64,000 nt of DNA from Ostrinia nubilalis (GCF_963855985.1 NC_087119.1:2892001-2956000); one strand, 5' to 3'. Numbered from the stretch's first letter, positions 21,283-34,556 are shown. Program-made: numbers and translations. The notes: generated by a model from the letters alone, not told the origin.

Positions 21283-21400
21283 CTAGTTTTTCCCGCGGCT
21301 TGCTGCGCTCGCGTATTCTAATATACAAAGTTCTATCGAAATCCGTTCAGTAGTTTTCCATAAAAATAGTTACAAAAATCTATCCATCATTCCTCCATCT
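21283..21400 (-). mobile_element. Helitron-like fragment
   Basis: Starts ctag, then tttttcccgcggcttg and gaaatccgttcagtagtttt, internal words of the family. The other end is lost. Confidence 0.45.
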
Positions 21401-22811
21401 CCTTCGATCCAGATTTTGATAGGTATATCATTTTTCAAATAACTATTTTGATGCTAATCAGGGATCATGAGAAATGTTTGGAGAAATCATGGGAAAAATA
21501 TGTTTCTGTTAAATTTTAAATTTAATTCCTCCTTTAAGCTTGCTTATTTTGATACTAATTATTAAAAAACAGTAAAATAAGAGTCGTGTATTTTCCAAAA
21601 TTCTGAGTAGCTACTAGTAATGCCCCCTCTGTCAAACACCCAAAACCAAATTATAGCCATTCAGAACTGCGTGCTTGAGAAGGGTCACGGAAAGCAGAAG
21701 GGTTGGTAGGGTAGTGTTGAATAGGATTGTCAGATGGCGCGTTTCGAACAAAACAGATTCAGCGGTGACTAGAGGAATTTTTTTTGGATTCCACGTTCCA
21801 AAGCTGTTTCCTACCATGGAAAATAATGAAGAAATGTGGATAGGATTGAAGCTAAGCAGTCCGATTACCCTATTTACTCACACCCTGAACATTTATGTTC
21901 TTACGGTAGTTATTAAAATGTTTAATTAAAAATGGAAAGAAATTCAAATAAGTAGGGATTAGGTACTTAAGATTAATTTTCGAAACGTTATTACTTAATA
22001 TTTAAGGCTTAGAGGCTAAGTGCGGAAAAAGCCCGGCAAAACTACCTAATTCTATGTCCTTTTTAGTGAAATTATGCATTTATCATCATCAAGCATTACT
22101 AGGGTGAAATAAACTAAACAAAAACTATTACCCGCTAACATAGAAACACTGCTTCCCATCGCAAATCGATCGACTGCGGATTCCTTGAATCGGTGTCTAC
22201 CCCAAACGGGGCATCCCTTCATAACATTACCTTTTATTTAAGTCGGCCCCCTGATACCAACTAAACGGCCAGTCTTTAATGACCCCTCAAGTCTCTACCC
22301 CATGCTTAGACTGAACAAATGCTACTAAGATCTACGTATCTGGTCACCTGTATTGTGCGTGCGAGGCAACCACTCATCCGAGACCTGCCACGCTGTAGGA
22401 TAGCGTATGAATTGCATAAACAATGCAGGGGTCTTGTTGGCTGGCCGTTGGGCATGTGTGGTAGGCGCACCCAAAGCCAGGTGTCGCAGTGTTTTATCAA
22501 AAACACGTGTTAACGATATTGACGGCTATTAATTATATTGAGCGGTTCAGTAAAGGTCGGGTGTTAACATGACGTGGTAGTAGCTTCAAATCTTTTTCTC
22601 TTTTTTGTTTACATTTATATTCTCAAGAATTAAAATATTATGTAGTTTCTATTTAGTACGCATAGGTATATCCTCATTTTAATAGGTAAATCAAAGGAAT
22701 AAAAGTTGACCTATTTGCCGGAGTTTTACCACTACGCTGAAGTTTTATTACACTTCTTGCGTTTGCAATAAAAATCGTAGGCTAAGCATTACCCAATAAC
22801 CTACGAGTATA

Positions 22812-23189
22812 CAGGGTGTCCCAAAAAGTAGTGTAAAGCCAAATCCCAGAGGTAGAGCATCACTAGGGCTACCCGAATCACCGCGACTTTAATAGTTTTC
22901 GAGTTATGATTTTCTTTTACGACATACAGAATTTTTAAAGTTTTTAGTTTACATTCGTGTTATGGATGTAAATACTTTTGAATGAGCTAGGCCTAGTATT
23001 CATCTAATAATAATAATAAAACAGGCATGTACTTGACTATTCGCGTCACAGTGACCACAATCTGTGCATAAGCACACAAAACAATCATAACCAACTCGAA
23101 AATTATCAAAAATTGCGAAACATACATAGGGGTGATTCAGGTAGCCCTACTGTTGCTCTAACTCTGGGCTTACTTTTTGGGACACCCTG
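22812..23189. mobile_element. MITE family G, copy 1 (mariner-like ends)
   Basis: Inverted ends cagggtgtcccaaaaagta with TA on each side. Homologous to 38199-38558. Confidence 0.8.
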
Positions 23190-24889
23190 TATACGAGTAC
23201 CTACTTGTAAATCTTTATTGAATACATGCTCCAAAACTTCGAAACATAATAGGGCTTTTATAACTACCGAGTCTTTTTATCAAATATTACATTGTTTCAT
23301 CTTTAAGCATATCTATTTATATGGGATGCACAGCAACATTGCCTGATGATGGAGCTGGCAGGTGATTCTTCTTAATTTAGCTCCAGCATTGATTTATGTC
23401 CCATTGGCAGACCTTAGTTTTTAGAGTAGCGAACCCAAAGGGAGCCTAGCGGCTATGTCTCCTCTGTCTGATCTTGATGACTGAGGAAAATTTCAGCAAC
23501 ATAGATATTTTGTTTTGAAAATTATAGGGAGATTTTCTGATAAATGGGTGAGTACTTATTTATTTTACAGAATAAGTAGAGTCAGCGTCAAATGATCAAG
23601 TTGGCAATACGTATTTGTGACAAAATTGAAATAAGGTTGTGTGCCTACTTAAAAACATTGAAAACGTTTACCAAGCCTTATAAATCAGTCAGTTAAACAA
23701 ATATTATTGTCAAATTAAGAAGTCACCGCTAGTTCAGGCGTCGAAAGCCCGCATTAGCAGGGCGGCGCCGCCCGCCCATAACACCCTCCCTCAAGCTTTC
23801 ATTGAGCTTTGCTAATTATCCACTGCACACAGCGACGCGACCAATGTTTACATTGCTTAAGTGTGTAAACTGTGTATTTTGTATACTTGTTTTCTGTTGA
23901 GATTAAATATAAAAATTCAATGCAATCCTGCTAATGTTATAATTTGTGATTGTTTGTAGGGATAGTGGATATTTTGTTACTATTTCACGCAAAATTTACT
24001 GAACTATTTACAATACTATACCTAAATAACGTTATGTTGTTTGCGAACATAAAGGTCAAAATATTTCGCAATCAAGCATGAAAAACGCTCTAATACGCTG
24101 GGACGCAAGCAGTGAAAAATTCTGAACATTTTTCAGCCTTTTTTCAAGAGCTTAATTTAGTACATTAATGTAGGCTGTAGGTAGTTAAATAGGCTTTTCA
24201 TAGGTACTTTAATGTTTTTCCAGGACTTATACTATGTACGTATTTTTTTCCTTACGATACCTACATAACTAAGTAACACAAACTGGTACAGGTTCGTAGA
24301 AACCTGTGGTGGACCTGGTGGAACCTGTAAAAGTAAGTATTTGTGCCATGAAAACAGTCCAATAAAAGTTCTTCACATATTTTATGTGCTGCACCTCCCC
24401 TCTATTCTATTACTAAATGTTGGTAAAATAATGTGGAGATCTACATATTTCATACTGTCTTGTCTAGTAATAAAATATCAATGTTATTATAACTAACCAG
24501 GGGAAATCATTTTCACAATCGGATGAAAAAATTTTATGGTGTCGGACCGCCGATCCGGGGGTAGGAGTTCGGTCCCAGTCGTCTGCTGGACTATTGTCTG
24601 CAATATGTATAACCTATAGGAGGTTCGTAGTCCATATTGTATTAGGTGCTTGCTTTCATAGTTAAGTATGAATACGAATGAGCTGTGAATTATGCAAGGT
24701 ACCTACCTGAGCTGAACGGTCAAACAATCTGTGGCCCATTTTCATTTTTACTAAAGGTTGTGGATCTTTGATGTTTAATGTCACATTTAAGCTACATACG
24801 GCATATCCAACATTGATATTCACAAAACATTTGCACGAATACAAATCCAATGTCAAGGACTGATTACAGCTGCATCGTCATCCCATTCA

Positions 24890-25210
24890 GGCAGTTCGTT
24901 GCACCGTCTAACAAAGCACTGCGGATGATCATCCGACTACCGACTCCGCATCTTGGGCGAATGTACCACGCGTGCGTGCGTTTGCGTCGTGCCCCGCCCA
25001 GGGGCGTGGCCCCACCCTCGCGGCACCCCCCACCCCGCAGACCGGACGGCACCTTCCATTATCCCGGTTTCCTGTCCGCGAACGCCCGCCTTGCGAGCCG
25101 ATATCGATTTGTTTATTTTTTTCGCGCCCAAACCAGACAAATAGGTGTGTTTCCGAGTGCTTGACCGCAGGATGGCGAGTGACCAGCGCGAAGAATGAAG
25201 GTAGGTGCCG
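24890..25210 (+). promoter_or_regulatory. GC-rich, CpG-rich candidate promoter or 5' exon
   Basis: This stands out from its AT-rich flanks, with many CpGs and a GC-box-like run (gggcgtggc at about 25012). A strong donor-like gtaggt follows GAATGAAG at about 25201, so it could be a non-coding first exon on the + strand. Overlapping open frames on both strands look like composition effects. It may serve the unrecognised gene at 40 kb, but no phase link was found. Confidence 0.3.
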
Positions 25211-26241
25211 GTCGATGATTGTCGATGCGCGAAGGCACATCACTAGCTTTGTGGTGCATTCTTTCGGTTGGGGTTTAAGTAAATGCCTATATAGTGGACA
25301 CGGACTTCGTTTGCTGGCTCTCTGTGATGCGCTTTGAGTTAAAGACCCTACATACCTACTTTGGTGCAAGTAGACTCCTATTTACATAATAGATACCTAC
25401 TCAAATCATAGCATTTACATAACTGATGACCATGACCATCATCTTGATGATTCATCAATGCTTTAAACGGCATGCAAGAAAATAAGCCTTCTATTTACCT
25501 ACTTCCTATACGAGTAGTCTTAAAGCGGCTCTGCGTGGCGAGAGACAATATTTATTGATAATCTACATTACTTTATTTTGTGGAAATTAACGATGATTTT
25601 AATTTGGTTTATAAAACAAATTAGTCAGGTTCAGTAACAATTTAAAACTACCCGCGCGGGAGCGGAACCAATCACCTCAACGGCCGCAAAGACAGCGCAT
25701 CAATGTTTCCGCACTGAATGCGCTAATTTTTCGTTTCCATAATAATAAAACCTTCGTAATATTCTTTCCCAAATGCGGGTAGTTTTTGCGCGTTTTTTGA
25801 GAGCAATTAGTTTTCCCAGCCCTTATTAAAACAACGTATTTAACGATTTGTAAAAAAAATGTGCTGAAGCGCTTGTTAACCTTTGTTTCCAAAATACCTG
25901 TAAAGGAACAAGATTTAACTATTATTTTTAGATCAGGATCAGTGTTTGCCAATGTTGTCCTGAAGTGATACTAGCCAGGGGGCTACATTGGGACGTGTAC
26001 CTATTGTTCCTGAAAACCATAAAAGGGCTTTCATAATAAAAATAGTAAATTGAGTCGAAAATTGAGTTTAGTTGATTTTTAATTGGCATTCAGGCTGTAG
26101 GTAGGTCTCACAGGTATCGGAGCGATTGGAAATGTCCTGAAAAATTACATTTATAATAGCTTCCTGAAAACAACAATCTGCCTATAAAAATCTTTGTTTC
26201 GAAGTATCTACGAGACTAACGTTGGTTTATGATAGTAGTTA

Positions 26242-26437
26242 CTAGCTTTTGCCCGCGGCTTGAAATTTAGCTTGTCACAGATCGTAATAAATATTCATAT
26301 AATCATGTTATTCTGGGTTAAAAACAATAATACTGTAAAGGTTCATCAAAATTCGTTCATTAGTTTTTGCGTGAAAGAATAATAAACATGTTAACATCCA
26401 GACATCCATACAAACTTTCGCATATAATATTTAGTAG
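26242..26437 (-). mobile_element. Non-autonomous Helitron
   Basis: CTAG end at 26242, then cttttgcccgcggcttgaaa, and on the far side cgcatataatatttagta. Related to the copy at 43475-43896. Confidence 0.6.
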
Positions 26438-26582
26438 GAAGTAGGATAATGGTCCTTGAACTGTAACTGACGGACACACAGTCACACATAGAAATAAGGA
26501 CATAAATGGGTTTCGTTATCCTTAAATTTACCACCCTTGTACCAAAGAACCCGCAGGACTCTAAAAATTTATTTTATAAATG

Positions 26583-26855
26583 GTCCGTGACCCTCACTCG
26601 GCATGGGGCACACTGAAAACCAGTGCCGTGGCCTTCGTCACCGTGGGCCACGGCATATGCTGAGTGGGGTCCCGTTGCAGTGGGCATCTTGTTGGTGTAT
26701 GGGTGGCAATGCTCAGTTTACTCTTGTTTTTATTTTATTTTTTTCCATTATTGTGTGCCACTGTTATATCTATGTAATTGCCTGTATTTGTGTGACGTCC
26801 ATTGTAATGAATGTAACTTTCTTTTTTCTTTCTTTCTTTCTAAAAAGCCTGGAAT
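26583..26855 (+). repeat. Probable retroelement-derived stretch
   Basis: Contains an inverted ccctcactcggcatgggg / gctgagtgggg and a run resembling lepidopteran LINE untranslated sequence, ending in a TTTC repeat. Assigned from memory only. Confidence 0.3.
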
Positions 26856-27074
26856 GACATTCTCCAGCCGCAAAATTGACGACATGGCAGCTAACCACAC
26901 ATTGCCAGCAAAAACGCCCCAGTGCATTTGAAGGCTTCCAAATGCATTCATTTAGGCGTCGGCCTAGCTGCCAAGCGGAAGCCCGCGATGTGTTTACTGC
27001 TAATAAACCAGTTTACACAGCGTATACTGCTTTGTGCGTCTATTAATGGATACGTATTACGCTGTTGTATGATA

Positions 27075-27300
27075 CTAGCGGCCGCGCGCGACTTCGTACG
27101 CGTGGATCCCGTTTTACCCCCTTAGGGGTTGAATTTTGCAAAATCCCGTCTTAGTGAGCACCTACGTTCTAAAAGGAACCCCCATGCAAAATTTGAGTCT
27201 CCTAGCACTTTTTTTTTATGCATAACAAGGCACTTATAGTTTCTGAGATTTCGTGATGAGTGAGTGAGCCAGTCAGCAATCAACCTTTCGCTTTTATAGA
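27075..27300 (-). mobile_element. Non-autonomous Helitron
   Basis: CTAG end at 27075-27078 followed by cggccgcgcgcgacttcgta. The far end, cgcttttataga before T, fits a TC start on the minus strand. Similar to 40139-40318. Confidence 0.65.
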
Positions 27301-27329
27301 TTACTTACTGGATGTTTTTTTTATTGCTA

Positions 27330-27400
27330 GACAAGGCAAGTATTTGACCGCAATCGCACCTGGTGTTAAGTGAGATACAGTCTAGTATGGTATCTTATTA
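27330..27400 (-). mobile_element. LINE tail fragment
   Basis: acaaggcaagtatttgaccg and caatcgcacctggtgttaag match the 14627-14700 fragment. Confidence 0.45.
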
Positions 27401-27759
27401 TTATGGTTTATTCAATTATTTATCGACATCTGCCGACGGGTTTGCCCGTTTGTTTCGGTATGTGACAGAAATCCAAAATTGCGCGTCTCACGCTAAAATA
27501 CAAAATCAAAATCAAAATCAAAATCAAAAATATTTATTCAGTTTAGACCACAAGTGGCACTTATGAACGTCAATAGAAAATAATAAAAAAAGAAAAGGTA
27601 GCCCTTATAGGGCACTTTACATGTCTCCTTATCTTTTGGGCCCTACCAGCGCTTCGAGACAAACATATGGCAAGTGCTGAGAAGAAACGCCGGAACAAAC
27701 TCAGTCACCACTTATTGCCAGGAATTATCTAACGGTAAGAATAGTCAAATTTAAGTACA

Positions 27760-29027
27760 TCAAATATGTGCAGACTGAACTGACCACGCATCCTTGTTAT
27801 CAATATAGTCTCGAACCTTGTAGTACCCTTTGGACATAAGGGTATTTTTTATATGTGTCTTAAATTTGTTTATTGGCAATTCGACAAGGTTGTGTGGTAT
27901 TTTGTTAAATATGGTAATACATTTCCCCAAGAATGAATTACCTATCTTATGCAACCTAAATGATGGAACAGCAAGTTTATTCTTATGTCTCGTGTTAAAT
28001 GAGTGGACGTCACTTTTCTTAGTAAATAAATGTATATGTTTACGGACATACATAATGTTATCAAATATGTATTGCGAAGCCACAGTCAATATATTGATTT
28101 CTTTAAAAACTTCTCTAAGCGAGTCACGTGGTTTAAGACCGTATATTGCCCGGACAGCTCTTTTCTGTAAAATGAAAATTGATTCTTTGTCTGCTGCTGA
28201 GCCCCACAGTAAAAGACCATAAGACATAATACTATGAAAATAACTAAAATATACAAGCCTTGCTGTTTCAACATCAGTCAAGTTTCTGATCTTTCTCACC
28301 GCAAAGGCAGCTGAACTAAGTCTTCCCGCCAAGGCAGCAATATGGGGGCCCCATTGTAATTTACAGTCTAGGGTAATACCTAGAAAGACAGTAGAGTTTA
28401 TCAGTTCAATGCGTTCATTATTTACTGTAATATTAGTATTAACTTGTTTGACATTAGGCATAGTGAATTTTAAACATTTAGTTTTTTTTGCGTTTAATAG
28501 CAAATTATTAGTTGTAAACCAGTCTAATACTTTGGAAAGAGCATTATTCACGTCGTCAAATATTTCCTGACGCCTGTCAGTTTTAAAAATTAAAGAAGTG
28601 TCATCAGCAAATAATACTATCTCACAAAGGTCCTTTGAAAAAAAAGGTAGATCATTTATATAAATCAGAAAGAGCAATGGTCCCAGTATTGAGCCTTGGG
28701 GCACTCCCATTTTTAGGGGGGCGCCCGAAGAGTTAGTTCCGTGAATATTTACTTTTTGTAATCTGTCTGAGAGGTAAGAGTGTAATAGGCTTAAGGCCTT
28801 GCCTGATACGCCATAATGTTCTAGCTTAAATAACAGAGTTTGATGATCAACACAGTCAAACGCCTTCGATAAGTCACAAAATACACCAATAGCATCTTTT
28901 TTCTCCTGCCAAGCATCGAAAATGTGTTTGATAAGAGCAACCCCTGCATCGGTCGTACTTTTCCCTTTTGTGAACCCATATTGTTTTTCATGAAACAGTT
29001 TATTTAAGTTAAAACGAGACAGTAGTT
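27760..29027 (-). pseudogene. LINE reverse transcriptase, catalytic part
   Basis: Open from the SINE junction to the stop. It carries FCDLSKAFDCVDH (motif A), MGVPQGSILGPLLFLIYIND (motif B region) and FADDTSL (the catalytic YADD-type box). The thumb region and a tail ending SVQSAHI follow. Catalytic Asp residues are present. Confidence 0.88.
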
Positions 29028-29127
29028 TTTTTTTTTTTTTTTTTATGTGATAGGAGGCAAACGAGCAGACGGATCACCTGATGGTAAGCAATTGCCGTCG
29101 CCCATGTACACCCGCAACATCAGTGTT
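29028..29127 (-). mobile_element. SINE fragment inserted in the LINE
   Basis: A T-run (A-tail on the minus strand) followed by gtgataggaggcaaacgagc, agacggatcacctgatggta and aattgccgtcgcccatg, a repeat widespread in moths. Flanked by gtagtt on both sides (29022-29027 and 29128-29133). Confidence 0.8.
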
Positions 29128-30454
29128 GTAGTTGATTGAAAATAATTTTTTCAAATATTTTACTGAGCGCAGGTAGTATCGATATAGGTCTAAAGTTGGA
29201 TGGGTCACTTTTGTCTCCTGCTTTAAATAATGGTATGATTTTACTATGTTTCATCAGGGTAGGGAACTGACCTTCGTTAATACATTCATTAAAGATATGA
29301 GCTAAATGGGGAGCTATAAGAGGAATGATGGGTTTTATTATGTCTGTTGATATGCCCCATATATCCTCTGTCTTTTTTATATTTAGTTCTTTGAAAGTTT
29401 TTATAATAACTATGGGGTCTATTTGTCTAAATTTTAATGGGCTATTGCAAACATCAACACAACCCTCGAGAAGAGACATTGCCTGATATGAACATGAATT
29501 AAGATTGCTTGTTGTTATGATTGGTACATTTGAGAAGTAACCTTCGAATGCGTTTGCTACCTTATCATTGCATTTAATATACTTATTATCAATTTTTAAT
29601 GCGAATGTGTCATCCCGAGATATAATTCTACAAGTTTCTTTATTAATACAATTCCAAGTAGCTTTAATTTTGTTACCAGAGTTTTTAATTTTGTCACGTA
29701 TGTAAATAGATTTTGCCATAGTACAAACTTGTTTAAAAACTTTTGAGTATTTTTTTACATATTCTATAAAGTCCGGGTCGCTACTATAGGCTTTTCTACC
29801 ATATAATTCAAACATTTTTTTCCTACTAATATAAATACCTACTGTAGCCCAGTCACTGAATTTAGTTTTATTGTTTTTAATAATAATTGTTTTCTTAGGA
29901 AAAGTTTTATTGAACTCATTTTTAATTAATTCAAATAATTGCTCATATAAAATATTTATACTACAGTTAAAATGATGCAAAAGTGGGACCTTATTAGATA
30001 TTTGAGATTTAAATTTGTCTTTCTGGGATGCAGTGACTGGTCTATATTCTATTTCCTTGCTCGATGGCACAAAATGGTGTTGAAATGACTCTATTTGACC
30101 GCAATGATCAGAATTAACAAAATTTATTATTGATTTCTCTAGCACTAAGCAGTTACAGAATATATTGTCTAAGCAAGTAGCTGATGTTGGAGTCACCCTA
30201 GTTGGTTCAGAGAAAAGATTTAACAAGTTAAAAGATTTGAATAAATTTAAAAACCGTATTGAAAGAGAGGAATCTTCTATTATATTGATATTAAAGTCTC
30301 CACATACAACTACTTTCTTTGAACTATTACACACTCTTCTAAGTACCTCTTCCATTGTGGTTTCAAATAATTCATAGTTACTAGATACTATCATAAAATC
30401 TAAACTTAGGTACTTTTGACTTCTTACCATAAGCATAAATAATATAAATTTCAA
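29120..30454 (-). pseudogene. LINE endonuclease C-terminus and start of reverse transcriptase
   Basis: An open frame of 444 codons. Early motifs VVVCGDFNINI and NFVNSDHCGQ belong to the endonuclease-phosphatase fold. The end, FRPISILPALSKIFEKIIFN, is the start of the reverse transcriptase domain. The frame runs into the SINE at 29127. The upstream endonuclease half (its first catalytic residues) is absent. Confidence 0.85.
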
Positions 30455-30480
30455 GATCTCTTCTATAGGTAGGTACTAGA

Positions 30481-32448
30481 GTAAAATTGTACCTATTCCC
30501 ATTCAAAGTAGGAGATGACCGTAAGATACCTTTGATATTACTCCTATCCTAGAGGAATTTTACTAAAAATGTAACGTAGATGTGCTTTTCCTATGACTCT
30601 TTTCCCTTTATATCAAAACTGCTTAAAGTTGTATTAATCGTGGAATCGTAATAAACTGAGGAACATTTTCGCATCTAGTATTTATATAAATCAGTAAAAA
30701 GTAAATGTAAATAAGGATAAATTGAATAAAATCAACGGCGGCAATTAGTACGAGTATAAACTTAATAATTCGCTGTTTATCTTAATTCCTTTTATCTATC
30801 TTCTAGTAAGGTATTGTAACCACGACTGACAGAACAATAGAATTGAAAAATTATGCTTAAAACTGCTTTTTTATGTCCAAATTAAATACATAATAATATT
30901 ATGAAATAGGTAAGAATGCATAAAACAAGTAATGTGAAGCTGTGAAGATACTTAACACGCTATTTAATAAAAATGACAGACAGTAAAAAGGCAGAGCAGA
31001 AAAGCTGATCTCACTAACTTCTGAGGCAGCTCAACCACCGATGGCACCGGCACAATCTACTCCGGTGCTTTATTCTCCTGCGCTCTGTGTGAAGGCAGGT
31101 CAGGTCAGCCATTCTTGGCGTAGGGATGATCAGAATTGACTCGAAAACACGCATTGCATTTCCTAAAATTGTATCTAACTATAGTCCTAGAGTCTAATAG
31201 CTCTCGCAAAGCACATAATTATATCGCAATTGATTTACGTAAATGATAGATCTGGCGATATCAGTGTAGGCGTATTAAATCTACCTTAGTTCCAAAATAG
31301 GAGTCCTATCTCCAAAATTTTAAATTACGACATTTATTTCAAGTCTACTTTAGGTCATCGATTTAGAATCCTGCTCCTTTTCGCTGACCAACTGACTACC
31401 CCACTTACACGGCATGCAAGTACAGTCGCATGCAATAATTAATTCTCAGCTGATTTATGCGAATATTATACCAGTGGCAACATACAACAGCGTCGAGTGC
31501 ACCTAATTTATACCCCTATGTTAATACGCTGATGTTACCTGCATACATTTGCGTTTCTAACTAAAACTGGCGTTATCTTTTTACTTCGCCCGCTGTACTT
31601 TCGTGTTTTGAACGCCTCAGTTTAGCATTTTGGGAAAATAAATTGAAGGAAAAGGAAATTCTGATATACAAGTTGTTTTTGCTCTCGTATAATTATTTGC
31701 GAGCAATTTTCATTTGTCGTGTTTATTTTTTGGTCATTATTTTACCTACTAGTTTGTTAAGAACAAACACAAACAAAGGCAATCATTTTCAATATTGAAA
31801 ATGCAAAAGATCAAAATTCTGAAAAATGGACTTGGCTAGTTTTCACGTACTTACCTACACATATTGTATTTGGTTAATATAGGTAAGGTTTTGAATAAGT
31901 GACTTATATGTATTTTATTCACGTTATTGCAAGTCAATTTAAAAATTGTTTAACTTATTTCTTACGCGAATTGACCGATGCCGATGTTTGCTATCAACAT
32001 AGGTATTAATAGGTTAATGTAATTTCTTCTCTCTTATACCTACATATACATAGGTATTAACATGGTGGTAATAAATAATAGAGATAGATCTAAAAATCGA
32101 ATCTAAAACCAGTCACAATTCAATCCGCGTCAGAACGAAAATGGAACGCGACGTAAATCCTCGCCAACACTAAGTAAATCATCGAATGTTTGCCAACAGT
32201 CGAAAGAAATGCGAGTCCACTGATTTCACGGGCGATTTGTCCCGTGATTAGTGACCGGCTTCTTACTTCGCGTGGCCCGTACGGGGTTGATGTAGTGGAA
32301 CAGGGGGCTTGGGCTGGGGGGTTGGCTGGAATGCAAGCTTTGATTGAAACTTTGTCAGTAGTTGTACTGACCATAGAAAGGCCGTAACTACTCGTATATG
32401 TAATTACCATTTCACGAGTCTATAAATAGGGACTAAATTTTCTACGGT
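30481..32448. other. No gene seen
   Basis: AT-rich sequence without a supported exon. The open frames near 32120-32410 are short and lie on both strands over the same GC-richer patch, so I give them no weight. Confidence 0.4.
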
Positions 32449-32873
32449 TAAAGCTTTAGTACATTTATCGTCAGATTTAAATTGTCTTCTATGTTCATCA
32501 AACTCTGTCACCAATCAGTTTTTGCTGTCGAACATAGTGGCAATTAGAGTAGGCGCATACCGTTGATTTTTCGTCGGCCGATAGTTTAGTCGGGCAGTTA
32601 ATCAGTATGGGCATGTTTGGAAGTGCGCACATTACACCGATTCGATTTGGCCGATTCTTCATACAATTTAAAATCGGGCACAACTATCGGCCAACTAAAA
32701 ATCGGTGGTCTGCGCCTAGTCTTAAAGCTTTAGTACCTACATTTATCGTCAGATTTAAATTATCTTCTATGTCCGTCAAACTCTGACCAATAAGACACAA
32801 AACGCTGCGGTTTCCGTTTATTTTTCACCAACCAGTTTTTGCTGTCAAACATAGTGGCATTTACTTAACACAT
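32449..32873. repeat. Local direct duplication around MITE family C copy 3
   Basis: The segment from aaagctttagtac through cagtttttgctgtc to acatagtggca occurs on both sides of the MITE. The second unit has about 45 extra bases. Confidence 0.75.
32549..32719. mobile_element. MITE family C, copy 3
   Basis: Full-length copy homologous to 5185-5355 and 5966-6164. It lies between two direct repeats (about 32449-32548 and 32727-32873). Confidence 0.8.
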
Positions 32874-34417
32874 AATCTGAAAACAAAACAAATATCAAAC
32901 TGTACCTGGGTTAAGTTAAAAGGTCTACTTTTTCATAAAAAATGTTGACCTTTTTTTGTAAATAAGTTTTTTCTATCAATCCACTAGTTGCAACATCTTC
33001 TTGCCTCCTCATAATTTTAACCGTCTTATAAAACGGCATCTGTAATCACACTTCCAATATACAGCAGACGCCATCCTGTATAATCCTCCAAGCTCCAAAT
33101 TGGGTGTACCATTGTGACAGGGATGGCTAACCAGTTATCTCTCTCGCGCCAGACGCCTTTGTTGACGAAGGCTCCGGCTGGTGGAAATAGACCATTGTCA
33201 AATAGGTGCCGCGAAATTGAAATTCCATTTTTGCCGTGCAAAATCTATTAAGATTGAAACAGAGTACGGACGACAAGCCTTGATAAATACAGAGTTGTTA
33301 ATTGTTGCGATACAGGATTATTTTCTTAGGTGACTCCCTTAAATCAGAGATGGTTGAAACTTGAAGAGCATTCAAATCATAGGCTCATTTTCAAAAATTG
33401 CCATTCCATAATAACTCAGAACGAGATAAAAAGCATACCTACAAATCACTAATCAGCATCATATAGATTCCAAATTTTCAAAAACTCTGCATTCAATTTT
33501 CCTTCAAGTGGCTATCATTGTCTTGATGTTAGCTACAATCTGTATGCAGTGTAAAGAAATAGTTCCCAATGCGGGACTATAACTATAACTCTCATTTTAA
33601 AATCATAAACACTATTACACTCGACTCGAAGGCCACGTAAACCGGCGAGAATCATCAGTGAGGACGCGTGGGCGCCGGATGAGTTCTGTCCACTGATATC
33701 CTTATTTTGCTTATTCTTCTATCCTGTGTAAATTGTGACGTATGCAATAATTTGGAAAGTTATGACATAGACCCGAATGTTTTGATAAAAAGGTTAATTT
33801 TACTAGTCAAATAATGAAACTTAAATCTCGCGTTTCAATTTAGACTCTGAGATTTCGTAACGGTGATCATAGAATGCTCCCTCAGAACACTTGGTTAATT
33901 TGAACTTTACAGTAGACCTTGGAAATGTAAAGGAAAACCAGGTGATCCGTAATTGACTTTAATTTAGAAATAGAACCCAGAACGTCCTTTGGCGATTAAT
34001 TATTACCACAGAATTTGAACTAAGGATATTTTACCTTCTGTGTAAAATGAAATAGTGTTGTAGGAAAGTAAAGTGAAGTAGATTACATAAGATTACAACT
34101 ATCTACCTACCTATTATATAAAAATAAATCACTCTGTTGTTGGTATAATAAATTACTTACTTCCAACAAATAATGATTTCGTGCTTGAAAGGTTAGACAG
34201 ACGAACTGTCCTCATGACCCACAAGTCGCAAGTCCGTGATTCAGGTGGGGTTACACAAAGTAGTCAACAGCCCAATTTGTGTTGTTCTCACTTTGATTAG
34301 GTCATTGTATGATTGATCTGATTGTCCGGTATTAAAGATGGTTAGGAGCTTCGAGAGAATCGCTCCTTAGGTAGAGTCACCTACCAGTACAAAAACTTTT
34401 AAAGTAAGTAGCACCTA

Positions 34418-34556
34418 CAAGGTGGACCGACGACATCGTAAAGGTAGCAGGGAAGCGCTGGACGCAGGCCGCTACCAATCGATCAACATGGAAAGCATTG
34501 GGGGAGGCCTATGTTCAGCAGTGGACGTCCTATGGCTGAAATGATGATGATGATGA
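34418..34556 (+). mobile_element. 3' end of an RTE-like LINE
   Basis: Reads RWTDDIVKVAGKRWTQAATN then RSTWKALGEAYVQQWTSYG and a stop, followed by a GATGAT tail: the usual C-terminus of these elements. Copies on the minus strand lie at 52722-52800 and 60068-60215. Confidence 0.75.

Larger units (their letters stand above)
20528..24889. other. SDHA-like 3' UTR then intergenic; no further gene seen
   Basis: After the stop codon the sequence is AT-rich with a candidate AATAAA at 21017. It then holds a Helitron-like fragment (about 21283-21400), a MITE (22812-23189) and a gatgatggagctgg repeat fragment (about 23345). I see no supported exon. Confidence 0.5.
27499..30480 (-). mobile_element. 5'-truncated CR1/Jockey-type LINE
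   Basis: A non-LTR retrotransposon lying on the minus strand. From 5' (right) it keeps the C-terminal part of an apurinic endonuclease (CGDFNIN, and NSDHCG), a linker and the reverse transcriptase. It ends at a (TTTTGA)n tail at 27499-27528. The N-terminal endonuclease is missing, so it cannot move by itself. The reading frames are long and little damaged, so insertion is fairly recent. A SINE splits it at 29028-29127. Confidence 0.85.

Noticed and set aside
22802..23199. 8-bp duplication tacgagta around MITE family G copy 1
   Set aside because: The word is frequent in this genome and copy 2 has only TA flanks, so TA is the better-supported duplication.
24929..25369. Open frame of 146 codons on the minus strand
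   Set aside because: It overlaps open frames on the other strand in a GC-rich patch, has no recognisable motif and low-complexity composition; explained by base composition.
28086..28274. Extra open frame inside the LINE
   Set aside because: Out-of-frame shadow of the reverse transcriptase.
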